Shown here piece by piece: positions 43,907-53,436 of a stretch of DNA of 64,000 bases (positions within the stretch are counted from its first letter, which is position 1; each line of letters begins with the position of its first letter). The DNA lies in the NCBI RefSeq assembly GCF_013402815.2, contig NZ_CP058601.1:1364001-1428000 (forward strand). Reading direction: 5' to 3'. Below the pieces are notes generated by a model. It searched no databases. It saw nothing but the letters and a program-made list of their open reading frames with translations, and was not told the origin of the DNA. The DNA comes from Natrinema halophilum (GTDB lineage: Archaea > Halobacteriota > Halobacteria > Halobacteriales > Natrialbaceae). A program made the translations under genes and the position numbers.

Positions 43907-44860
43907 ATGGCGCAGAACCCCCGTACGTCCGAGACGGATTCCACTCCGACTACAGGCCGTAATACCAAATTTACACGCCGTAACTACGTTCGCTCGCTCG
44001 CCGCGATGGCGACGGCGACGACCGCACTCGGCGGAGCCGGTTCGGTAGCGGCCCAGGACGACTACGAGGTTATCGAAGCCCAGGGACAGACGATCACCCT
44101 CGACGCTGGTGAAACCTGGGAGAACAAGCTCATCGATATGACGACCGGTCAGGACATCGTTATCACCGCCCACAGTAGCGACTGGACGGTTCGCAATATC
44201 GGCTTCAAGGGCGAGAACACGTCCGGGACCGGCTCTGCCACGTTCGGAATCTCCGATACGGCAGGTGGCACGTGCACCGTCGAGAACGTCTATCTCGGTG
44301 ACGGTTCGAGCACGGGTAACAACAATCCGAACGGCCACGGCCAGACCGCGTTCTGGGTTGCCCCCGATCACTCCGGGCACATCGACTTCTCGAACGTAAA
44401 CATCCAAAAATTTGCTGACAACGCAATCTACGGCTCCGCACCCGGGACCAACGGGGGCGGCACGATCCACATCGATAGCAGTTTCGCCGCGAACTGTTAC
44501 GTCTCTCACTTCCGACTGGCCACGGAAGGCAGCAAAGTCACGAACTCGAGCGTGTACGTCGACGGAAGCGAAGGGTACGCCGGCCGCGGCATCTGGGGCT
44601 GGGCCCCAGGAGCGATCGAGGTCAAAGACTGTCAGATCGAGATGAACGGCCACAACACCGCCATCGACGCCGGTGCCAACGGGAAGCCGACCCAAGTCGT
44701 CGTCGAGAACTCCGACTACGACGATCAAGCGGGCATCGCCGAACACGCCGGTTCGAACGTCAAACTCGGAGACGATGTCGGAACGAACCCCGATGCCGTC
44801 ATCCCCGAAGGCGTCCCGACGTCACCCGAAGAAGCCGCCTCGGGAACTGAAACGAAGTGA
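43907..44860 (+). CDS. Tat-exported parallel beta-helix protein, short form
   Basis: The 317-residue protein has a twin-arginine signal (FTRRNYVRSLAAMATATTAL, cleavage after residue ~50). A mature domain follows with repeated short beta strands: WTVRNIGFKGENTSGTG, CTVENVYLGDGS and IDFSNVNIQKFADNAIYG. This is a right-handed parallel beta-helix, as in pectate lyases and surface glycan-binding proteins. The sequence EVIEAQGQTITLDAGETWEN is nearly the same in the paralogs at 45429 and 48737. It ends at VIPEGVPTSPEEAASGTETK, where the paralogs continue into extra modules. Ligand or substrate unknown. Confidence 0.85.
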   Translation: MAQNPRTSETDSTPTTGRNTKFTRRNYVRSLAAMATATTALGGAGSVAAQDDYEVIEAQGQTITLDAGETWENKLIDMTTGQDIVITAHSSDWTVRNIGFKGENTSGTGSATFGISDTAGGTCTVENVYLGDGSSTGNNNPNGHGQTAFWVAPDHSGHIDFSNVNIQKFADNAIYGSAPGTNGGGTIHIDSSFAANCYVSHFRLATEGSKVTNSSVYVDGSEGYAGRGIWGWAPGAIEVKDCQIEMNGHNTAIDAGANGKPTQVVVENSDYDDQAGIAEHAGSNVKLGDDVGTNPDAVIPEGVPTSPEEAASGTETK

Positions 44861-44873
44861 GAACCCCGACACG

Positions 44874-44878
44874 TTTTT
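44874..44878 (+). terminator. T-tract terminator candidate
   Basis: CGTTTTTC lies 13 nt after the stop codon of the short beta-helix gene. Confidence 0.4.
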
Positions 44879-44897
44879 CTGGTTGAAATCGATTCCG

Positions 44898-44996
44898 CTG
44901 ACGTTTCTCTCCACAACCGACGTCCCCGCTGACGTTTCTCTCCACAACCGACGTCCCCGCTGACGTTTCTCTCCACTAACCGACGTCCCCGCTGAC
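44898..44996. repeat. 31-bp tandem repeat, three copies
   Basis: CTGACGTTTCTCTCCACAAC begins copies at 44898, 44929 and 44960; the third has a 1-bp insertion and a fourth begins at 44992. It lies between two beta-helix genes, downstream of the first. The remainder of the gap to 45428 holds no gene and becomes AT rich. Confidence 0.9.
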
Positions 44997-45391
44997 CAAC
45001 GGCATCCTCAACCCGGTTTTCACCGACGGTTCGTTCGTCCCCTCTGAGCGACTCCCCGTTCTCCCCGTCTTTTCTCTCGTTCGAGCGGCGGCTCGTCGAC
45101 TCGAGTATCGACTATCCACTCCGGGGGACACGACGTTTCCTGAACCGCTTCGGAATTCCGAAACCGTTCTTGCCGTCTCGGCGTGGAGTAATAACCTATT
45201 ACCGGCCGTCGGCGACCCGCAGATTATGTAGCCAGGACAGCCCTCGACCGTGATTTGTAGGCTAATACCTGATTACCAGCGACCGAAATTGAACTGTCGA
45301 CATATAATACTTCATGACCTATAATCACTCATTCTTCTATAATTAGTACAGATAGTATCTACAGTCTGTAAATTTTAAGTGTAGAGATGGG

Positions 45392-45401
45392 GAAAGTTTA
45401 T
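45392..45401 (+). promoter_or_regulatory. GAAAGTTTAT core promoter of the second beta-helix gene
   Basis: 27 nt before the ATG at 45429. It also decides the start: an upstream in-frame ATG at 45387 lies before the promoter core. Confidence 0.72.
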
Positions 45402-45428
45402 ACCGTTAGTACCGGATTACCCGATTGC

Positions 45429-47240
45429 ATGGCACGCGACTCTTCGGTACGGAATGACGAGTTGAACGCTTCCGGGAACGAGGAAGCTGGAGATAACGGC
45501 GGTAATAACGGGTTACTGCACCGGCGATCGTACATGAAGCTAGCTGGTGCGACGACGGCTGCCGCGACGCTCGCGGGAACTGCAAGCGCCGGGACCGATT
45601 ACGACGTCATCGAGGCACGCGGACAGACTGTCCGCATCGGAAGCGGTGAGACATTCGAAAACAAACTTATCGACCTGACGACCGGCGAGAGCTTTCTGCT
45701 CTACGTCGAGGGTTCGAACTCCGTCATTCGGAATGTCGGGTTCAAAGGCCTCTACCGGGGAGATTCGTTCATGATCGCGATCAATGCAGGCCCGGGCGAC
45801 GTACTCGTCGAAAACGTCTACCTCGGTGACGGAGCAACGAAAGAAGGCTCGAGCTTCGTACACGGCCCCGGTGGAGTTTTCATGCACAAGGGCAGCGAGG
45901 CGGATCTTACCTTCCGCAACTGCAACGTCCAGGGGTACCCGAACAACGGATTTTACTGCTCCAACACGCCATACGGCGGCAGCGTTCGTTTCGAGAGCTG
46001 TTTCGGCAAGAACAACGGCGTGACCACGTTCCGATGTGGCAGTGAGGACGACGAAATCGTCAACTGCGTCGCGTACAACGACAACACAGACTACGGCCGC
46101 GGCTACGGCGGCTACGGCGAGACGAACGGCCGCCCCGTCTGGGTCTGGAACGGCGGCACCGTGACGATCCGCGATTCGCACTTCGCTGACGGACCCTATC
46201 CGTATTCGATGGTCGCCGGCGCGAACGGTTCCCCCGGTAGCGTCGAATTCCAGAGCGGCGGTATCAGCGGGCAGATCCGACGCGCGAACGGGTCGACGGT
46301 CTCCGTTGCTAGCGACGTCTCGAGCGAACCCGACCTTTCGATCCCCGAGGGCGTCCCGACGTCTCCCGAAGCCGCTGCGGCGGGTAGCGAAACGACGGAC
46401 TTGAGCGGCGGGTCCGACAGCGACCAGTCAGACGACGAGAATCCCCAGCTTCCGAACGTCCTCCTCGTCGACGGCAGTCCGTCCGATGCGACCCGGTACG
46501 AATTCAGCGTCGACGGCGAAATCGAACACTCGAATTACGAGGGAGCATCGATCGACGACGAGGACACAATCGACGGCACCGACGTTTCCGGTAGCGTCGC
46601 CGACTGGAAGGATGCCTTCCGATTCGACGGCGAGCTAACCGATCTCACCGTGGATGGGCCCGGATCGGTACTGGTCAACGGCGAAGCGGTCGATCCCGCC
46701 GACTACGGCCAGCAGCTTCCCCACGTCCTCGAGATCGCGGGTCGTGGCACGCCGACGAGCTACGAGATCACGGTCGACGGGACGATCGAACTCGTCTCGA
46801 ACGACCAGCCGAAATCGGAGGCGACAGTCATCTCGGGGACGACCGTGCAGAGTTCGCTTACGGACGGCAGTCAGACCTTCCGGTTCTCGGGGGCACTGAC
46901 GGACGTGACGTTCACCGACGGCGCGGCTGACGTTACCCTCGACGGCGAGTCGATCGATCCGAGCGAATACGGCGACAACCAACTGCTGCCCCACGCCATC
47001 GTCATCGACGGCGTCCAGGCCGACGGGCCGAGTACGTACTCGTTCGAAGTCGACGGAACGGTTGTCCAATCGGCCTTCCAGAACGCCTCTATCGACGACG
47101 AAGACGTGATCGAAGGTCAGGCGGTTCGCGGTGCCGTCGGTAACTGGCTCGACGCCTACTGGTTCGACGGCGACATCGCCGACTTCCACCTGCGCGGCGA
47201 CGCCGCGGTCGACGTCCAGTACAACGCACGCGACCAGTAA
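45429..47240 (+). CDS. Tat-exported beta-helix protein with three C-terminal modules
   Basis: The 603-residue protein starts at MARDSSVRNDELNASGN. It has a twin-arginine signal (LHRRSYMKLAGATTAAATLA), then a parallel beta-helix domain of about 270 residues like that of the 43907 gene, ending in SIPEGVPTSPEAAAAG. After a linker come three related modules of about 85-90 residues, starting LPNVLLVDGS, LPHVLEIAGR and LPHAIVIDGV. Each has YEFSVDG-like, FRFDGELTD-like and VNGEXVDP-like parts. The C-terminus DAAVDVQYN is shared with the 48737 paralog. Likely a surface or matrix protein; the modules may bind glycans or partners. Confidence 0.88.
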   Translation: MARDSSVRNDELNASGNEEAGDNGGNNGLLHRRSYMKLAGATTAAATLAGTASAGTDYDVIEARGQTVRIGSGETFENKLIDLTTGESFLLYVEGSNSVIRNVGFKGLYRGDSFMIAINAGPGDVLVENVYLGDGATKEGSSFVHGPGGVFMHKGSEADLTFRNCNVQGYPNNGFYCSNTPYGGSVRFESCFGKNNGVTTFRCGSEDDEIVNCVAYNDNTDYGRGYGGYGETNGRPVWVWNGGTVTIRDSHFADGPYPYSMVAGANGSPGSVEFQSGGISGQIRRANGSTVSVASDVSSEPDLSIPEGVPTSPEAAAAGSETTDLSGGSDSDQSDDENPQLPNVLLVDGSPSDATRYEFSVDGEIEHSNYEGASIDDEDTIDGTDVSGSVADWKDAFRFDGELTDLTVDGPGSVLVNGEAVDPADYGQQLPHVLEIAGRGTPTSYEITVDGTIELVSNDQPKSEATVISGTTVQSSLTDGSQTFRFSGALTDVTFTDGAADVTLDGESIDPSEYGDNQLLPHAIVIDGVQADGPSTYSFEVDGTVVQSAFQNASIDDEDVIEGQAVRGAVGNWLDAYWFDGDIADFHLRGDAAVDVQYNARDQ

Positions 47241-47399
47241 CGGGATTCGATTTTCTCTCCTCAACCTCGGCAGTCCTGCCAGCGGCGGCTCTTCACGCGT
47301 TCGATCTACGGGTAGGGTTTCTCAGCGACGAGTTCCAGCGAGAGACGATATCGTTTCATACCATTACGGTAGGGACATTGTACTATCGGTACGAGAGTA

Positions 47400-47408
47400 A
47401 TAACAAAC
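47400..47408 (+). promoter_or_regulatory. ATAACAAAC, variant glycan promoter motif
   Basis: One-base variant with 24 nt to the ATG at 47433, in the TATA position. Confidence 0.68.
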
Positions 47409-47432
47409 TAATTGATACGCTTGTGTTGGTGT

Positions 47433-48593
47433 ATGGACATTGGGTTCTATCACGACGCTGCGGGCACTCGCCACGCTGGAGGCATTGCAGTGTACACCCA
47501 GCGAATGGCGGCCGAACTCAGCAAGAGACACGACGTCACGCTGTACACCGGCAGTGGCGAGATCGCTCCCGTACTGTCCGACTCCGACGTTACAATCGTC
47601 GAGACCCCATCGTTCCGCGATCATCCGACGCGCTGGCTCGACCCGTTGAATCCGCTGGGTGCGCAAAACCGGGAGAAGTTCCTGATGACGCTGTGGGCAG
47701 CGCGAAACGACGTGATCGACCACATGAACGATCACCTCGACGTCCTCTGTACGTACCAGTTCCTCGACGATCTCCTCCTCTCGAACCTCGTCGATATTCC
47801 AACGCTCCATACGTTTCACAGGGCGTCGTCCGTCAGTCCCGCAGCCTGGGTCCGAGATCGACTTTCGCAGACGGACCTTCTCGTCGCCAACTCCGACGAC
47901 ACCGCCCGTCAACTCACCGAGGCGTTCGACTACGACTTCGAGGGGATCGTTTACCCGGGCGTCGATCTCGATCAGTTCCGACCCGGCGTCGAACCCGCTT
48001 TCGAGACGGACCGGCCTGCAATCCTGTTCGTTGGGCGGCTCGTGGAATCCAAGGGAATCGACGACCTGCTCGAGGGAGTGGCAGCCCTCGACGTGGATCA
48101 GGAAGTCCACTTCGTCGGCAGGGGAGACCACGATCGAATCCGTCAACGAGCGACACGTCTCGGAATCCACGATGACGTCGTCTGTCACGGGGAAGTCCCT
48201 CATCCGGACCTGCCGGCGTACTATGCAGCTGCGGACGTATTCTGTCTCCCGAGCCACACTGAGAGTTTCGGGCTGGTAAACGTCGAAGCCATGGCCTGCG
48301 GGCTCCCGGTCGTCACGACCGATCTCGAGGGCATCAAAACCTACCTTTCCAACGGCGAGAACGGCCTGCTAACACAGGTCGGCGACCCCCAGGACCTCAC
48401 GGATAAGCTGACTATGCTCCTCGAATCGCCCGCGCTACGGTCGCGTCTCGGCGAGCAGGCACGAGCGGACGTACAGGATTTTTCCTGGACCGCGCAGGCA
48501 CGGCATCTGGAACGAATCTGTCGTAACGGACTCGAAACAGTCACAGAGATCGATCGGCCGTCGACGGTCCCGGCCCGAGCGGACACAATATAA
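47433..48593 (+). CDS. Family 4 glycosyltransferase
   Basis: From MDIGFYHDAAGTRHAGGIAV the protein has 386 residues. The GT-B fold is shown by the acceptor-domain glycine loop (HAGGIAVYTQRMAAEL), the linker YPGVDLDQFRPGV, ILFVGRLVESKGIDDLLEGV, and the donor signature SHTESFGLVNVEAMACGLPV (E-X7-E). Likely a cytoplasmic sugar transferase in surface glycan synthesis. ATG 47433 is preferred over 47412 because the motif then sits in the TATA position. It lies between two beta-helix genes, so it could glycosylate or build what they bind. Confidence 0.9.
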   Translation: MDIGFYHDAAGTRHAGGIAVYTQRMAAELSKRHDVTLYTGSGEIAPVLSDSDVTIVETPSFRDHPTRWLDPLNPLGAQNREKFLMTLWAARNDVIDHMNDHLDVLCTYQFLDDLLLSNLVDIPTLHTFHRASSVSPAAWVRDRLSQTDLLVANSDDTARQLTEAFDYDFEGIVYPGVDLDQFRPGVEPAFETDRPAILFVGRLVESKGIDDLLEGVAALDVDQEVHFVGRGDHDRIRQRATRLGIHDDVVCHGEVPHPDLPAYYAAADVFCLPSHTESFGLVNVEAMACGLPVVTTDLEGIKTYLSNGENGLLTQVGDPQDLTDKLTMLLESPALRSRLGEQARADVQDFSWTAQARHLERICRNGLETVTEIDRPSTVPARADTI

Positions 48594-48736
48594 CGGTCGG
48601 AGCTAGATACCACGACCTCGATTACCCCCTCTGAACCGGCAGCCGAGTGCGGCGGTATCTCGTCTCGATGCTCCCGCCGGCGGCCAGACGGATCGGTGTC
48701 GCCAGAGAGGACGGACGAAAACCCGCGTAAAACGGT

Positions 48737-50773
48737 CTAGTCGCTCCGAACGTTGTACTGGACGTCGACCGCGGCGTCGCCGCGCAGGTGGAAGTCGGCG
48801 ATGTCGCCGTCGAACCAGTACGCGTCAATTTCGTCGTCGATGCGTCCGGTGATAGAGTTCCCGTCGATTTCGTCGCTGGGATCGATCGATGCGTCTCGGT
48901 AACTCGAGGTGATCACCTCACCGTCGACGGTGAACGAATACGACGTCTCGCCGTCAGTGTCCGTGCCGTCGACTACGATTGCGTGGGGCAACAACACCTG
49001 TTCACCGTACTGATCGGGGTCGATACGTTGATCGTCGAGGTAGACGTGGGCGGAGCCGTCGAGGAAGGTCACGTCGGTGAGCGCCCCGGAGAATCGGAAT
49101 CGCTGCGCACCCCGTTCGATCGAACCTTCGACGGTGTTGCCCGACATAACCGTCGCGTACTCTTCTGAGTCGTCACCAGCGACCGTGTCGATCGTTCCGT
49201 CGACCGTGATTTCGTAGTTCGCAGACGAGCCGTTGCCGACGAGCGTCAGCACGTGGGGCTGTTCGTCACCGTAGTCGGCCGGATCGACCTGCTCGCCGTT
49301 GACGTAGATTCGGGCGTCACCATCGATCGTGAGCTCCTCGAGTTCGCCGTCGAACCGGAAGCCGTCTCGCCAGCCGGCAACGGAACCCGTCACGTGCCCG
49401 CTCTCGATCGAATCCTCGTCGTCGATCGTCGCACCCTTGACCGTCGCTTTCTCGGCCGTTCCGGAGACCGTAAATTCGTAGCGTGACCCACCGGACGTAC
49501 CGACGCCGTCGACCAGCAGCGTGTTCGCGAGGCTCGACTGATCGCCGTTGTACTCGGCGGGGTCGATCACCTCTCCGTTGACCTCGACGCGGGCCGAGCC
49601 CTGGCGGAACGCGACCTCGTGGAGATCGCCGGCGAATCGGAACTGGTCGACGTGTGAAGACGTCGTCACCCAGCCCGTTGCGCTCGTCCCGTCGATCGCG
49701 TCGTACGTCTCGAGCGGGCCGGCGTTCGGATCGTCGACGAGTTCGTCAGTGGTCTCGACGTAGTATTCCGTCGGCTCACCGGTGCCGGTAACCGTGAGGG
49801 TGTTCGACGGCAACTCGTCGCTCTGGCCGTCCTCATCGTCCGCCGGTGGACTGGACGATCCATCGTCGCTGCCGCCGCGTGCGGCTTCCTCGCCGCTTTC
49901 CGGACACCCTTCGGGGACGAAGTGTCGGGGGTTCGATCCGTCACCGCGACCGTCATCGGTGTGAACGTTGTCGATCGTCAGGTTGGGATTGCCGTACGTG
50001 ACGACCGATCCGCCGGTGCCGTTCGTTATGAAGTGGGAATTCCGAATCGTTGCGCCGCCACCGTAGTCGCCCTCCCAGACCCAGGCGTTGCGGTTCGCGG
50101 CTCGCGTTCCGCTCTTGTAACTCATGCAATTTTCGATCGACATCCCGCAGTCCCCGATCCGGAAGGCGGTGTGATGACAGTCGTTGCCGTAACAGCTATC
50201 CAGTGCGATGGAGCCGCCGTTTCCGTTGTATGCGGGCGCGGAACCGTAGATGCCATTGTTTCCAGGGACGTTGAAAGTAACGCGTTTCACGTCGAGATGG
50301 CCGGAGTGATCCGGGTCAACCCAGATACAGATCGAGCGCTCGCTCGCGGGTTGTTCGCCGGTCGACTCTCCGAAGTATATGTTCTCCATGACCGACGTGC
50401 CGGAACCCGAGTCGCAGACGCCGAAAATAGTCTCGTTGTACGGAATGGTTCCCGTAAACCCGACGTTCCGGATCGTCCAATTCGTTCCCTTGGCGACGAT
50501 CAAAATGTCGTTTCGGTCGCCGAAGTCGATGAGTTTGTTCTCCCAGGTTTCACCCGAGTCGATGCGGATCGTCTGTCCGCGCGCCTCGATGACGTCGTAC
50601 TCGCCGCCGGCCGCACTCGCCGCGGACGCTCCAACGCCCGCGGTGATTGCGGTTGCGCCGGCTAATTTCAGGTACGAACGGCGGTCAATTACACCGTGAA
50701 CGTCACGTTCGTCGTCGCTAACTGTCGTTTCGGCGGGACTGTCTCTGTCCCGTACCGGTTCGTCGCGTGCCAT
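48737..50773 (-). CDS. Tat-exported beta-helix protein with four C-terminal modules
   Basis: The 678-residue protein begins MARDEPVRDRDS. It has a twin-arginine signal (IDRRSYLKLAGATAITAGVG), a parallel beta-helix domain ending near FVPEGCPESGEEAARGG, then a polar linker and four modules. These begin SNTLTVTGTG, ANTLLVDGVG, PHVLTLVGNG and LPHAIVVDGT; the last three correspond in order to the three modules of the 45429 protein, so an extra first module was gained or lost. Shared ends (DAAVDVQYN) show recent common ancestry. The shared promoter core suggests coexpression with its paralogs. Confidence 0.88.
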   Translation of the reverse strand: MARDEPVRDRDSPAETTVSDDERDVHGVIDRRSYLKLAGATAITAGVGASAASAAGGEYDVIEARGQTIRIDSGETWENKLIDFGDRNDILIVAKGTNWTIRNVGFTGTIPYNETIFGVCDSGSGTSVMENIYFGESTGEQPASERSICIWVDPDHSGHLDVKRVTFNVPGNNGIYGSAPAYNGNGGSIALDSCYGNDCHHTAFRIGDCGMSIENCMSYKSGTRAANRNAWVWEGDYGGGATIRNSHFITNGTGGSVVTYGNPNLTIDNVHTDDGRGDGSNPRHFVPEGCPESGEEAARGGSDDGSSSPPADDEDGQSDELPSNTLTVTGTGEPTEYYVETTDELVDDPNAGPLETYDAIDGTSATGWVTTSSHVDQFRFAGDLHEVAFRQGSARVEVNGEVIDPAEYNGDQSSLANTLLVDGVGTSGGSRYEFTVSGTAEKATVKGATIDDEDSIESGHVTGSVAGWRDGFRFDGELEELTIDGDARIYVNGEQVDPADYGDEQPHVLTLVGNGSSANYEITVDGTIDTVAGDDSEEYATVMSGNTVEGSIERGAQRFRFSGALTDVTFLDGSAHVYLDDQRIDPDQYGEQVLLPHAIVVDGTDTDGETSYSFTVDGEVITSSYRDASIDPSDEIDGNSITGRIDDEIDAYWFDGDIADFHLRGDAAVDVQYNVRSD

Positions 50774-50801
50774 GCGACCTGACTGAGAACACTACCGAAC
50801 C

Positions 50802-50811
50802 ATAAACTTTC
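50802..50811 (-). promoter_or_regulatory. GAAAGTTTAT core promoter of the third beta-helix gene
   Basis: On the minus strand, 28 nt before the ATG at 50773. Identical core to the two paralogous genes. Confidence 0.72.
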
Positions 50812-51061
50812 CTCCCTCGTTATTAGTAAGATTTCGTGATTATAATAATATCGTTACTAACTATTTCTTCTATTAGGGCATATTGTACTGGTTTCTTATA
50901 TCCAAAACCGGCAGGCGTGATCGTGGGCAGTGCTTCGTACACAATCGTCTCAAATGAGGAAAAGATAGTGACGAGAGGACAACTGTCAGGCTCGAACACC
51001 CGAGGCGATACACACGAATCGTGACCTGACGAGTCGCGTGTCGAACATCGATTCTTGACAG

Positions 51062-52885
51062 TCAGCCGAAGACGGCATCACGACGCGTTTCGAGAACGCT
51101 CTGCGAGGAGTGAATATCGTCGATAAACGACGTTAGCGCGAAGAGTCGGTACACGGACGTCCGGTCGTGATCGGCGTTTGCATCGAGAAACGCGTGAAGT
51201 TCGTCAGTCGAAAAGACGTCGTCGACGGCCTCACACTGGTCGATCTGGGTTCGGATGCAGTCGACTGTATCCGGTCGGAGCTGTGAATCCGTCTCGAGTC
51301 CGTTTATCGACTTGACGATGGGACGGACCGTCTCGAACAAACGGGGATACCGCGATAGTAGATCGTCAACGAACGCGGCTGCACTGTGACGGAGAGACGC
51401 GACGGGCACCCCGTAGTCCGGATGAGTCAGCGCTGCAGCGGCGGGCTCGAGTTCCGTGAGAAACGACCGATAGAGATCGTACCGCGCCTTCTGGCTGTCC
51501 GGACAGTTCATCGCGTACCGGAAGAAATCGATCGAATAAAACGGCGTCGTACTCCAGAAGAAGAACCGATTGCGATCCTCGCCTTCGAACAGGAAATTGA
51601 CGGCTCGCTCGTAGACTAGAAAGTGGACGTACGTCGCAGCCGGGTCCGTCTCGGGATACATCTCGAGTCGATCGCGAACGCTCCGGCGGATGGCCGCCGC
51701 CGGCAGTCCGGTGATCCGGGAGACCTGTTCGAGCGTGAGAAAGCAGTTCTCTTCGATGATGTAGTCGATCAACTCGGATTCGTCGTCGATCGATCTCGCA
51801 GGGGTCAGGTCCGGGAGGACTTTGTCCCCGCCGTCGCCGGTGACGTACGTGAGACCGGCATCGTACTCCGCGCGAAGCTGGCGGAAGAATTCGAGAATGA
51901 ACGAGGTCAATAGCCCGATCTGACCGTTTTTGGTCTTGACCAAACGGTCGAGGTCAGAACCGTTCGGCGGCCCGACTTCGTAGCGCTGCCACTCGACGTC
52001 TAGTTCAGCAGCCAGTTCGCGGGCGATGGCCACGTCCGACGGCGGGACGAATTCGTCGGAGGACACCGTCGCCGCGATCGTCGGAATCCCTTCGGCGTGG
52101 TACCCAGCCAGTACCGATCGGGAGTCGAGCCCCCCGCTCAGCGAGATCACGTCGCGGCTACCATACCCCGACCGCTGTCGACACGCCCGCTCGAACCGGT
52201 CGACGAGTTCCGTGGCATTTCGTGATCGATTCCGGTCGGCGTACCGTGGCTCCTCGAAGTCGAACCGGTGCAGCGACGTTTCCGTGACCGCACCTCGGTC
52301 CGGATCGACGGTAAGTTTCGTCCCTGGACGGAGTCGGTTGGCCCCGTCAACGAGCGTTCGGTCACCCAGCGAGTAGCCAAAGAGCAGACACTGGGCGACG
52401 CCCATCGGGTCGAATCCGTCGATCGGCGCTTCGTTGATGAGATATCGGAGTTCGCGTGAGAATAGAAAGGTCTCCCCGTCGTGAAAGTAGTACGCCGGAA
52501 GCCGTCCGAGCGGATCGTTGAGTAATCCGAGTCGACCACTGTCCTTGTCCACGGCGACGAGCAGGAACTCCCCGTCAGTCTCCAGTAACCAGTCCGCCAG
52601 AAATTCGTCGTCGTCTGCCACGAGGACGTGGTTCGCTACGTCGAGCAATTCACGTTCGACCGACTCCTCGTCTCGATCGTAAATTCGTCCCTCCAGACAG
52701 ACCCAGCAGTGGTCGTCCTCGACAATTCGAAGGGGGTACTCCGGGTAAGCCGTCGTTCCGACGGAGCAAGATGGCGAATCGAAGACGACCTCGGCCTGAT
52801 ATCGATCGGTGTGTGTCAGCGGCTCGAGCGAGCCAGCGAACGACCGGTCGTCGTGATTCGTGGTTCGGCCAGAGATACCTACCAT
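51062..52885 (-). CDS. Asparagine-synthetase-like protein lacking the N-terminal Cys
   Basis: The 607-residue protein has the AsnB layout: an N-terminal Ntn-type glutaminase-like domain (LEGRIYDRDE, ETDGEFLLVAVD, LGLLNDPLGRLPAYYF), then an ATP-pyrophosphatase domain with VISLSGGLDSRSVLAGY near residue 250. It begins MVGISG where active glutamine amidotransferases have MCG, so the catalytic Cys2 is missing and it cannot use glutamine in the standard way. Similar proteins in glycan loci are thought to amidate sugars or act with ammonia, but this is not shown here. It has neither promoter motif described for the neighbours. Confidence 0.8.
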   Translation of the reverse strand: MVGISGRTTNHDDRSFAGSLEPLTHTDRYQAEVVFDSPSCSVGTTAYPEYPLRIVEDDHCWVCLEGRIYDRDEESVERELLDVANHVLVADDDEFLADWLLETDGEFLLVAVDKDSGRLGLLNDPLGRLPAYYFHDGETFLFSRELRYLINEAPIDGFDPMGVAQCLLFGYSLGDRTLVDGANRLRPGTKLTVDPDRGAVTETSLHRFDFEEPRYADRNRSRNATELVDRFERACRQRSGYGSRDVISLSGGLDSRSVLAGYHAEGIPTIAATVSSDEFVPPSDVAIARELAAELDVEWQRYEVGPPNGSDLDRLVKTKNGQIGLLTSFILEFFRQLRAEYDAGLTYVTGDGGDKVLPDLTPARSIDDESELIDYIIEENCFLTLEQVSRITGLPAAAIRRSVRDRLEMYPETDPAATYVHFLVYERAVNFLFEGEDRNRFFFWSTTPFYSIDFFRYAMNCPDSQKARYDLYRSFLTELEPAAAALTHPDYGVPVASLRHSAAAFVDDLLSRYPRLFETVRPIVKSINGLETDSQLRPDTVDCIRTQIDQCEAVDDVFSTDELHAFLDANADHDRTSVYRLFALTSFIDDIHSSQSVLETRRDAVFG

Positions 52886-53436
52886 ATCAGTCCTCGAGTG
52901 AGTAACCCGTATTGTAATGTTGGCGTTTATCGGCGCAAGTTGCGGGCTACCCGTAGATGTAGTTGTCCGTGGAATTCCGTCCGGAGATGGCTATCTTCAA
53001 GCAGCGAGAGAATCCCGCCGTCGTCGGGCTATGCCCGACTGCCTGCGGGATCAAAGATCCCTCTCCGTTCACGCCGGGTGAGGATGTCACTTCTACGCCC
53101 CTGTGTTCGGGAATATGCTGGCGCCCTTCGACCTCTGTCGGAGTGGATTCTCAAGAAGACCAGTTGGACCGACGCCTGTACGAGAAGGCTCCCGCGCCTG
53201 GAACAGCTGCTGGCACGCGACTGTTCCGGTACTGGATGACGGTCGTCGGGAGCCATTCGAACGTACGGAACCTGGTAATAAAAACCCTTCTCAGCAGTCG
53301 AACGACCCTGTTGATCAGCATACGCATCACGATTGGGCGCCCATCTAGAACGGAGAGACGCGTGAGTCGAAGGTGATGGTCCAAGAACGATCGGACCGAT
53401 GCTGTTGATCGCTCACACGCGGTGATCGTTGGCGCA
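52886..53436. other. Intergenic region, no gene recognised
   Basis: About 550 bp with only low-quality frames. It leads into a 16-bp tandem array and an IS-end-like segment. Confidence 0.4.

Noticed and set aside
51062-52885. Calling the gene a true asparagine synthetase
   Set aside because: The N-terminal nucleophile Cys is absent, so standard glutamine-dependent activity is not supported.
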